Assembly: GCA_963930775.1 (NCBI GenBank)
Contig: OZ005692.1
Coordinates: 2,900,135-2,964,134, forward strand
Length of the DNA stretch: 64,000 nt
Origin: Cliona cf. orientalis
Taxonomy: Eukaryota; Porifera; Demospongiae; Clionaida; Clionaidae
Reading direction: 5' to 3'
Shown: positions 20,101 to 32,100 of the stretch, piece by piece
Position numbering within the stretch: the first letter of the stretch is position 1
How the letters are laid out: each line of letters begins with the position of its first letter
Notes under the pieces: model-generated
The model's database searches: none
Seen by the model: the letters and a program-made list of their open reading frames with translations, nothing else
What the model was told of the DNA's origin: nothing
Translations under genes and position numbers: made by a program

Positions 20101-23100
20101 AACAAATATATGTACATATGTATAAATAACTATGTACATGTACATGTACTTGCTCCTCTGTATGCTGTACATGTAGGTATATCGGTTTCGTTCGTTTGTG
20201 AGTGTCCAGCGTCGTTCCCGACTTGGTGTGACCATCATCCCAGCGAGCTCCCTGCAAATCCACGCCCTCAGGGCCAGGGGCAGCCTCGACAGTACACCAG
20301 GTGAGATGAGATTGTAAATAATATTGTCCTTTTACATGTAAGACTGTTTCTTTGTGGGGGAATGCACAATGCGAAAATATGTTTTTCAAAGATATTGTGG
20401 TTACATGTACATGTAGATACTAATCCACATAGCAAGTACACTCGTTCTTATTACACAAACACTGGCAGAGTAATTGTTGTTATTATTCTACAGTGTATAT
20501 CTGTCAGTGTTGGTGCAACAAGAACGATGCAGATAAATGTGTTTATCGTAAATCTGTGGTCTTAACCTTGTTTTTGCGTACACAATGTTGCAGGTAATAC
20601 GAAACTGGTTACTCTGAGTGATGCAGTGAAGTTGGCTGTTGATGGGAACCTGCAGATACCTGGCAGTATCATACTTACTCTCAAGAAGTATTATAAGGTA
20701 GAGAGTGAGGACTGGATGGAGAGAGAGAGAGACAGAGAGAGAGAGAGAGAAAACTTGTTCACGTGCAAATTTTCTTAAACCGACCAGGATAACATAGACA
20801 GCATCCTGAACCCCACGTACCTCCCAGACCCTCCTCCCCTCCCCCTCCCTCCCGATGGCGATGCTGATGAGGTTAGCTCGAATGGGCCGCCCATGGCAAC
20901 TGGAAGGAGGGAAATCCCCTTTGCCCCACCTCCTCACCCTGACATCATCAACTGTGGACCAGCTTTCAGAACAGGTGCCGTGTTTATTGTACATACATGT
21001 ACCTACACAACATTCCAATAATTTACTTCACCAAAGAAAGTATCATGAAGCCTAGTACACTTGGAGCTCTGTATTAGAGAGCAGTGATATTGACACAAAC
21101 TGCACAATAGTGCTTTAGCTATACAATGTCATGTCTCCCTTGCAGTTGAAGGAGTAATGTGCCTGGTGAAGTGGGGTAGTGACAAGCTAGTGGTCTACAC
21201 AACCAATAAAGGAATACACTACATGGGACTGTACCAGGTACCTAAGAGTATACTGTTGCATTAAACTGGCTTGGGGGACACCTGCTATTAATTACGTGTA
21301 TGCACTATACTGTAAAGTCTGGTTAATAAGCACATGTGCTTATCACTCTCGGTGGTAAAGAAACATGCGCCTATTAGACGATGTGCGCTTAATAGAGAGT
21401 GAAATTTTGGCCCCACCCACTGCCAGCACGTTCGAGCGCTCGATCACAAAGCTAGCAAGTTAAAAACATGGCGATTCTTGCAATAAGCTCTGTAATATAT
21501 AGTTCATGGAAGTATGATCGGAAGCCATCGCTGGAAGAAAACCGTGGAAAAATAGCCGACGAGACTCGCTTTGAAGTTAAGGTCAAGAGTCCGAACCTGT
21601 CTCAGTGAAACATCACAGTGTTGAGTATAGCTGATCTCGTGCTGCTGGCTATCCGAAAATAGGTTGGTAAGTTAGTTCTAGCTATGTAGAACATGGAACA
21701 CTCTTGATCGAACAGTGAATACTACTGTCGTCTTTATTGGGCACATGCGCTTATTAGACGATACTTAATAACGGGAAGGAAGCATGCGCTTAATAAGCAT
21801 GTGCGCTTATTAACCAGACTTTATGGTATTTATTTTTAGCCTGTAGATCTCATGTGGCCTGGATGGCAGTTTTCCCTGTTTAGTAGTAGAATGGTTTAAT
21901 GAGTGTCCTACAGTATAATCAAGTTGACCTATGAAGCCAATTTTTTATTAAATTTTGTGAAGTTAAGTGAATCTCACTACTACAGTCAGTGCTACTAATT
22001 AAGGTGTTTAGGGAATTCCCATGGGATAAACACAAGAAGTAGACAGCCTTAGCCTCGTGCCCATCCCTATTCCCACCTTTTCAATGTTGCACGCAGAAAA
22101 GGGGGAAGGTCTGATCGATTTGGTGATGTCAGGATGATGTCACATGGACGTGGTTTGAACTGACCTGGTCGTGGTCTGGACTTCCTGGTTACCTCGCGCT
22201 TGCTGCCCACGCATGCACGCGTGCGTGCGCTAGCGCTTCAGCGTGAGCGCGTGCACAAGTATAAGCAAATCGACCTTCAGACCTGCCTTGTCAGCACTTT
22301 TGCGAACTAAACAGAAGCATTGCCAGAAAATGAATGAAGACGTCTCAGGGAGTTGGAGACGGCCGTTTCTGGCTATGTTGGATTTTATTTCGGGTAAGAT
22401 ATGTATGATACAACAAACGCTATACCGATCGCAAAGGTGCTTGCAAGGCAGGTCTGAAGGTCGATTTGCTTATACTTGTGCACGCGCTCGCGCTGAAGCG
22501 CTAGCGCACGCACGCGTGCATGCGTGGGCAGCAAGCGCGAGGTAACCAGGAAGTCCAGACCACGACCAGGTCAGTTCAAACCACGTCCATGTGACATCAT
22601 CCTGACATCACCAAATCGACCAGACCTTCCCCCTTTTCTGCGTACAACATTCAGAAAAGGATGGGCACGAGGCTAGACAGCCTCTGGCAGGTGATTGGAT
22701 ATAGTTGTCCCTTTAGGTTTTTCTATAAGGGCTGCCTGCCAGACAATAAGGGTCACACAAACTCAATACAGTACAAAGCAACATAACAGTTTTGTCTTGG
22801 TTGGTATTCAGAACACAATTAGTGTGTCTGGTTCGCTACAATAATATTATACATGCTTGTACTAAATTCAGTTGTATAAAATATACATATAGTAGCTTTA
22901 CCAATTGTTCAGGCATTATTTAAGCTCAGTGTGATTTTGTAAGAACTCAGTTATTTATGATAAAGTTGACTTTGATGCCACAATATTACTGTATTTCTGC
23001 AGCGTGCATGTACTGTAGAATCCGTGATTATGCCCAGGGGCGGATCTAGGGGGGGGTTCAGGGGGTTGCAACCCCCCCAAACGATTTTGAGTAGCCCCTC

Positions 23101-26100
23101 CCACTTATATACAAGGCCTACTATAGCTTGGCATAGTAGCTGCCACTGTATGGTTAGCAGCAGACAAGCTGTGTAGTACATAATTGGCCTCAAACCAACA
23201 GGTGGTGCACGGTGGTTAGTGGTACACCATGAACATGGCTTCAGCTATGAATAATCTACTGTAGACCACAAGAGTCAGCTGTGGTGCTAGGCGCGCCCGG
23301 AGTGTAACTAAGGCATTGTAACACTGTAGGTATAGAGCTCCACCACGAGAAGATGATTAAAAGTGGGTGTGGCTCATTAAAAGTGGGCGTGGTCGCCAAA
23401 ATTTTCGTGCGCTTCGCGCGAAATTTTACCTACAACCCTACTATACTAAAAATCCTAGATCCGCCCCTGTATGCCCCCCGTGCATTTTTAACTCAAGTTC
23501 CTGCATAAGTAGTTGTGTCTCGCGTATAACCCCCCCTCTCTGACTGTAAAATACAGATACCGTAGGTCGGATTTTAATTGTGAGTATCTATTAATTGTGA
23601 ATTGCAAATTTTTGTACATTTCGCAATTAATAGATTCGCAAACATAAACGTGCACGAATACTACAGTACGGTACGGGGTCATTCATCGCAATTATTGGAT
23701 TCGCAATTTGGCTTGACTTGACTACAATGCAATCATTAAACTATGCAATTAAAACCCGTCCTACTGTATTACAGACCATAGTATAAGCCAAATAAAAATA
23801 GTAGCCACAAATAACAAACTAGCTATTTGTGTCATATTAAATTATGCCTGCCCCTTCCTCACTTTTGCCCAATGCTAGCATGCACAAAGGGGGGGGGGGG
23901 GGGGTATAATCGTGGGATTCTATAACTAGTACATCTTTCAGCGACATTATGTACATGTATGAAATTTAATGTTATTATTAAACAAGTTTCTTGCTGCCGT
24001 AGTGTCCTTGCAAAGTTTCTTGAGTGGTCGGAGCCTGCTCATTTGGTTCTTCGGTCGTGAGAATGTATACAGCATCATTTTTATTCAGAGGCTTGAGCAG
24101 CTTGGAAACCTGTCATATATATAATTGATAAATTGAAGTAATTAGTGATTACTGGTTAACTGGATACCGTAGGTCAGGTTTTGAATGCGAGATTCTTTTG
24201 ATTGCGAATTGCGAGTTTTTACACAAGACGCAATCAAAAGAATCGCAGGAAAAATAATACGCAATGAATAATGTTACATGTGACCACACCCCTTTTGCAT
24301 GTGTGTTCGTTTGCTATCACGCGTGGTCGATCTACTTGCATGCATGTACATACAGCTGTCAATCGTTGAGAATGAGTCTTCGATTCTTCAAGCCAACTGC
24401 CAACCTGCCAACATAGCCAACGCCAAGCCAAACACCATCGTCACTCGAGCACTATTTGTAACCCACCCCACATGCAGCCTCATAAGCCATACCTATATAG
24501 CTAAGATTGAGGGTGTGGCTTTCTCATTCGGCTATTCGCAATCATTAGAATCGCAATCGATTCGAATTAAGGATAGCACCAATGGATCACCATCAACAGG
24601 CACATGATTATCAAGAAAAGCAAGTATAGGGATGTATAGTGGACGTGATTATCCCTAAATCTTGTTAGTGTACTTTTGGGCCCTGCCATCCCTACTTCGA
24701 TCATCCTTCACTTTATAATAGTATAGCTACATACATGTAGCATTGGTGAAAATTTTTGTTATGTTAATCTATCGAGCTACTCCCTTCCTGGCACTTGTAC
24801 TAACTATGGGAGGAAGGATCTAGCAAAGATCACGTTTAATTTAAAATTTGCTGACCAATCAGATTCCAGTGAATTTTTATCCCACATGTATAGTAGCAGT
24901 CAATAAAAAGTTAGCGTTTTGCATTCATAGGATGATCATTCAACGATGCACTATTCATAGTTATTGTTAATGTTGCGCATTATGCAAACGTAGCATACCT
25001 CCGGGAGAAAGTACGATAATAATTTGTAGTTGGGCGGAGTCCAGTCATTAGCAACAATCGCGCTAACGAGGTACGAGCATACCTACAGTCGTGTAGTGTA
25101 CTGTAACTAGCCAAGTACATGTAAGGTGCGAGAAGCAGAAGCAGCAATGGTCTACAGCTTATATAAGCTTCAGCAAATTCTCTACTATTCGCTATGGGAT
25201 CATTAACCACCAACGATCAGCCAACTTCTACATGTACGCAAAGATAACCTGAAGGCGAGCCGCATTGGAATTATGAAGTTTCTAAAGAAGTACAGGGAGA
25301 CCAGTTGCAATGAGTGGTGAGACTTGGGCTGGGATGATGGCTGATAATCTGAACGGTTGAGGCGAGAGTTAGGTACCCTGTGGCTGTGCTTGTGGTATAT
25401 AGTGGCAGGGTAGTAGCAGGTGAACTTTCTTTTGTTGCTGTTTACCGTCTCTGATAGAATTCTTAATAGCAGCTAATCTGACCAAGATTGACTCTTGCTT
25501 TTCTTTCAACCCTTCAACTTTCATTTCCAATAGCAAATCTGTGATAGGAACAAAAGTGAGCATGCATTGTACATATATTACATTGTACTGTGCTTTGCAG
25601 ATCTAGTCAAGGACATAGTTGCCAACCGTCCCGTTTTGACCCGATATTTGGCCTCCTGTCCCGGTCATGTCCCGGTAGAGCAGTCCAGACTGGGGGTGTG
25701 GCACATGAGATGAGATTAAACTGCCAAAGGAGCTACTGGCCAAGAGTAAGAAAGCAACTAGTGTGCAAGTGGAGCTTCAAAGTAACTGTTGGACTACTAA
25801 CTTCATGATAATACTTATCCACACTCGGTACCTTTTTATTCTTGTACATTACTGCATTGTTCTCTGTTCAGTTCTGTCTCATCATTATTGATTATGCAAT
25901 GGTAGTGGGTGCGGTTTAAATGATGGGTGTGGTTTAAATGGTGGGTGTGGTCAAATGTCCCGGTTTCCATTTTCAAAAACTTGGCAACTATGCAAGGAGT
26001 AGGGGGAAGGCACCTAGCTATGGCACTGTATTAAACTGAAATCCTTTGTGATAATATAAGTAAGCAGAGTGCTTTACTTGACACATGGTCCCCACGTCCA

Positions 26101-29100
26101 AGGTATCAAATTGCTTCCAGCATCAACAATACTGCTTTTGTTTATCACAGAGACACTTTCTTCCTGCAGCCAGAAGATCAGATAGCAGGGCGCTGAGAAA
26201 AACAAGCACAGAGTCTAAAACCAAAACTGGCTGACTGCTAGCTATTTTTACTGATACTGGTATATGCACTTCTCCAACCCCACCTACATCTACGTTTTTA
26301 CCACTTTTCTTTTGCTTGAAGGTTTTTATTTCAGCCCTCAGTCTAGACTTGTTCTTTGGAGGGTGTTCAACATCGTGTCATACTTCAACATCGCATATCT
26401 TCTCGTTCTTTCAACCAGCGATCTTCGCACCAAAATGAAGTTTACCGTAGACAAGATTGAAATATCGTACTAAATGCCATAATATAATAAATAACGTTCT
26501 AAATCAATGTTGCATTTCTGTATTTACGTTCATGCACAGGGATCCATTGCGTGCAATTGCTACCAATGGTCGCATTTTACGATCGTCCTACGAATACGAA
26601 TCACTAACGTTTTATTGACCGCTACTGTACATGTATGGGATATTGCTTGCTATTGTCCAATTTAAAAACTTAGTCGTGGTGAGTAACCAATGCTATCAAA
26701 GTGACTGAAATGGTAAGACTGGTGGCAATTAAATCTTTACATCGAGATCATGAGTGCAAAAAATTGTACTTTTTCCATTTCATTGGTGACGGCTCTGACG
26801 GTCCAGTTGCACCAGCCATGGCAGGATCACTTTTGGGGCTCACATTCATGCCTATTTACATGTATGCACACCTTAATAATTATAATGAAAGGTTTCTTTT
26901 AATCAGCTACTTAGCAGCCTGACCTCTAAGAAATGGCAGTTCATGTTCATTTATGTGGATCACTGAATCATAAACCTTAGTACAGTACATGACATTGTAC
27001 ATGTACATGCTTTATGACATGCAATGCAAGCTCTATCTATAGAAAAATTTGTAAATAAACCTGCCATATTTTATTCGTTAAAGTTGCCTAGCTCACCTTT
27101 TTAGTTGCTCCAATTACCAGTGTGGACATTTGGCCAGTGTTATCTGTTGCCATGAGGCACTCTGTCGTAGTGGGAGAGCCAGACGTTTTCTTCACTGTAT
27201 GATTTGCCATTCTTTACAAATTTCTGGATCACTGCAGATACAGTCAGTGTAAGCTAAACTTTTACAGTGATCTGTTTTATTGTTTGAGGGGGTGATGGAT
27301 ATCTATCCTGTTGTGAATTATATACTACCATCTGGTTTCATTTTGTGGCAGCCCATAAGCCACAAGCACTATAATTGAGCATACACCCTTGTTGTCATAT
27401 AGAGATTGGTTGAAGACAGCCATAGATAGGGCAATGTGTATGTGTACACAAGTAGTACAGCAAGGTATAAACAACAATATTAACAGCAAGCTAGGAATGC
27501 GCATAATATATAGGTTATAGTATAAACTGCTAATACCAGGAGTGGGCGTACTATAACCAATTTGTACTATGGAAAGTGCTGATCATGCATGAGCTAGCTA
27601 GGTACATGTAGCTACTATAATTATGCCACACTGTAAACTTTTCCAGACAATTAAGAGAAAGATCCTATAAAAAGCCAGCCCAGTTTCTGCCAGTATTCTA
27701 GTGTAGATGAAGTTACATGTGAGGATGGCTGATCATTTGAACAGAGTGTACAGAAGACTTGCTTCTGCCTATGGGCTCTTAATAAATTTTTTGAACAGCA
27801 GCTATATGGGATTGCCACCTGCTAGCTACCATTGCAAAAGCACCAGGATCACTTTGACATAGGGTATTTCAGTGGCAAACAAAGTAAGAAACAGTGGCTT
27901 ATTGAAGACAATGATTTGAAGGAGATGTATGATGGTATGAAAAAGAATCAGAGCGTCTTGTTATGATGTCGGAAGATGCAAGGAGCTCAGGAACCCTCTG
28001 AACAGAAATGCAAGCGTTCTACCAATCAGGATGCCCCCAAAAGTAAACGTTTTGAGTTTGATACTGTGACACAGCTGAAAGACATCCATGGTGACAAATA
28101 TACATGTAATGCCCCTCAGATGCGGATGTGGGCCCATTATTTCCAGGCAGGTCACTACATGTACAAGGGCCTGTTAAACCACCGCTTTTGCCAGCATTTA
28201 AGGGCATACCTCCAAAAAGAGAGAGAAAGGAATCGTTGTCTGATACAATTGCAGGGGCTGCTATTACATCCATCAATGCTATGCGTTCACCTGAAACAAA
28301 AGTGAAGGCCAATAATGTTGTCATCAAAGCTCAAACTCCACCCAGAAATGACCCTACTACTTCAGTTGTTGTTGGAATCTCCCTTGGTCGAGCCACTGAT
28401 CTTCGTCTGAAAAAATTAAAGGAATTTCGATAATTTCAACCAACATGCAAATTTTTGTATCCAGCTGCAGCTGTACATCATTACTAGTATCACGCAGGCC
28501 TGTTTGAGGCGAGCCCAAAGCTGAGAAACTCTCGGACTGGAGTAGATGAGACTCAGATCATGAAGATTGCATGAAGCATTGACATAGATCCAAGCAGACC
28601 ATGACAGTCATAGCTGCCTTGTACCAAAGTAAGGCTCCAAAGGAAGCAAGAGTAAGACAGAGTTCATCGTTAATCATAGTTAATCATAGTCAGCTCAATG
28701 GCATAAGGAGCAACTAAAAAGGCTGGCTAGACGTGCTGCTCACAACTGTATAACGGAAGCAGCTATGTGGCTGTCCCCCATGTAGCTATTGGCTGTTGCA
28801 TGACTGTTGGCATAGAATAAACCAGCCACAACATAGAGGGGCAGTTGCACTTTCTAGTTTACGTTTGGTTCACAATGGCAATTGTTTCTTTATACATGTA
28901 CTGTACTATTTAAAGCACGAGTGTAAGTAATACTTACAATTTTCTAAATAGAGTGGCTCGTGCAGTGGAAGCTGAATATATATAGACCTGGATGGTGGAG
29001 TACAAAGTTAATAATCAATTATATAATGGTTATCCTCCAGTGAAATTGAAGCCATCTTTTGCCAAACTTTGCAGAATTTCTGAGCACACTTATCCCGCAC

Positions 29101-32100
29101 ATTTTGTCTGATGATAATCATTTGTGTGCAAACAACACCAATCGGATATAAATCCTTTACCTTGTAATATTTTTCTTGAAGTCCAAGGACAAGGGCATAC
29201 ACGTGTAGCTATTCTGGTCGGGGATGTAGCATAATATTTTTTTAGCTGGATATTGACAGTAATGTTCATATTAACACGAGTCATAGTTTTACATGTTTGT
29301 TACCCTTTCACTCGGATTACACTAGCTACACTCTGCATGCAACATGCAGACACTTTCACTTCACTGTAATCAAAATTCTAATTATATGGAACAGAAAATT
29401 AATTCTTATAAAAACTAAACATGATATTGAAACAATCATTACAGCGTGGTTGTATAACAAATCATAATAATATGCGCTGACGCAAATAAGGTAAGTGACC
29501 TCAACATTACATACAGTCCATCTATTACTATAATAACGTAGTTGCTGTTCTTATGATATTCGTGCACTACCGTCTTCAAGTGTACATGTACAGTTCAGCT
29601 ATTGAGCCATAGTTAGGCAATGAGTTTCTTGCTGCTGTGGTGACCTTGCATTGTTTCTTGATCTGGTTCATTAGGTACTTCGGTTGTAGTAGCAATGAGC
29701 TTCTTGCTATTGTAGTGTCCTAGCAAAGTTTCCTGAACAATCAGAGACTGTTTAGTGGCGTCTTCCTCAGTTGTGGTAGTTATATATGCAGTGTTCTTCT
29801 TAGATGACCTAAAAATATTTGGTACCTGTCGTATCGTAATCAATAATTAGATTGTGTTGTACCTACATGCATTGTAGAATCCCGCAAATACGCCCCCCTC
29901 CCTCGTGCATAAGTCCCCCCCCCCCTGCAAATTTAGCTCAGGTTCCTGCATAGGTAGTTTTGTCTTGCGTATAAGCTCCCCTGACTGTAAAATATAAATA
30001 TTAGAGTCCATAAGCCAATAAAAACAGTTGTTACAGCTAGCAAACTAGCTATTTGTGCCATAGTACGCCTTAATTTGTTGATTTTCTCAAGTTTTGCCCA
30101 TCGAACAGCCAGAGAAAGTGCAGAGATCGTGCAGCCACGTGGCATTCAATGATCGGTAATGGTTGTCACATGGAAATGTAAGGATCCCGCATATAAGCCC
30201 CTTTGCCCAATGCTAGCATGCACAAGGGGGGGAGGCATAATCGCGGGATTCTACGGCATATGTACATATAGTATACATGCACACATACTGCTCAAAATGA
30301 TACTGTATGGTAAAGGGTCAACAATTGCATTTTGTCAATGTTTGGAGCATTCAACAATTCAGAGCTAACAATTAAATGCATTACTCATTTTCTTGCCATA
30401 AGGCCCCTTGAACATTCATGATACCGTATAGCCGGAAAATTTGGCGGTTTGGTGGCCTATATTACAACCGCCAAATTAAAAATCTGCCAAAATTTCCTAC
30501 TCACATCAATACGTATGGCGATCCCGTACCGAACCATTATATTCTTGCAATAGCGATTTTGGGCTCAACAGTCAAATTTAATTCCCGCCAACATTTCCGA
30601 CTATACAGTATGTTTATTATAATAATATACAGTAAGCTCACCCTGATGGTTACTCCAGTGACCAGCTTTGACATTTTACCGTCATCCTCTTGATGCAGTG
30701 TAGTGGTGGGGGGAGAGCCACACCTACTCATAGTGACGCTCTCAGTGTTAAAACTTTGATTTGCCATTCTTTTAGTGCATACATGTATATCCCGATTGCT
30801 GCAAATTGATGACACTGTGTCTAGAATTTAATAAGAATGCATCTGCTTTTATAGTGCAGTGCTAGTAGAAGCGATGAACATTAAATGTGACCTCCCCCTC
30901 CCACTTCCTCCCTCTCTCCCTCTCTCTCTTTTCTGTCTCTTTCTCAAATTTGGCTAAAAGTAATCATGCAAATGCTATTGGTTACATGCCATCATAATTG
31001 GTGTATTGATCCATGCTAGAAGTTCCAATAGCTATTTTAGGTGATCCTTTTTTTTCCCTCAAATGAGCTTCCTTACCTGATCGTGGCTTACATGTAGTTC
31101 AGTTATGTGACACAGCATGCAGTTACTGTGGCACCCCTTATTTAGTGGGATTAGTAAGGTCACTCCTCAAGATAGTACACTGGACATCCTTTGGCTTTGT
31201 TAAAAGGTACTTCCCCAAAGTTGGGCTAACTTCTTACACGGCTACCTGCATGAGCACTCGCTATGTGACAGGATATGACTAGACTGATTGATAGCCACAT
31301 ACATGCATATACATGTATGTACAAGTAGATGATCTACATCATGTATTAATTGTATTGTTGTGGTGAAAGGGTTAGCCATATAAATGTTTCCAGGAATTTC
31401 GGTATAGGTATGTGCTTTAGATGGTGGGCTATATGAGTTATGTAATTATGTTAGTGTGGTTATCGGTTGCCATAGAGTCCATCCAGCAAATGTCCTTGGT
31501 GCATATGCGAGGATTATGGTAGCCAGTTAGTCTGCAGAAAAGTACCTAGTTCCAAAATTTTGGCATCATATGTCAATACCACTTCCTGATGGGCTCTCGA
31601 TGGATAGAAGAGATAGCAGTACAGTAGGGGGTTCTTAAAGTGTGCCAATTAACTTGAGTGAAATCTCCTATAATATTATGTGACCGTCCACAAGAAAACC
31701 ATGCATAATGCGCTGAAAACAATTTTTGAGTTAAGGCCACCATTACCGACTACAACCTTTGTACTATGCTCCAGCAAATTTGAAGTCTCTAGCCCGTGTA
31801 GTCATGGAGATATGAACAAAAATATACGCGGACCTCCCGTACTAAAGTTTTGCAAAAAAATTGCAATGAACATTGCTACGTATGTTGCACGCAGAAGTCC
31901 ATATTCTCGCTGTTTGTGCAAAATACGTGGCCCCACCCACTAAGTCAAGAGCTAGATGGCAGCCAAAACGTTGCAAAGAGAGTGGTAGCTGGCGTTTTGA
32001 TGAAAAAGAACGAAAAGATAAGCGTATCTACAGATCATTAGTACACAAAATCAAAGAAAGAAGTGACTGCAGAAGTTATTTCTGTGCAGCTGCCGTACTT

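Larger units (their letters stand above)
23013..23923. mobile_element. TGTAGAATCC-type element, copy 1, split by two later insertions
   Basis: Outer ends are TGTAGAATCCGTGATTATGCC and, on the reverse strand, a matching TAGAATCCCACGATTATAC. The body is colinear with the uninterrupted copy at 29874-30254: the phrases TTCCTGCATAAGTAGTT, TGACTGTAAAAT, AACTAGCTATTTGTG and CCCAATGCTAGCATGCACAA occur in the same order. Two foreign elements (23036-23468 and 23558-23768) interrupt it. Confidence 0.85.

Noticed and set aside
25273-25315. Possible plus-strand first exon MKFLKKYRETSCNEW
   Set aside because: There is a donor-like GTGAGA after it, but no downstream exon continues it in the intron.
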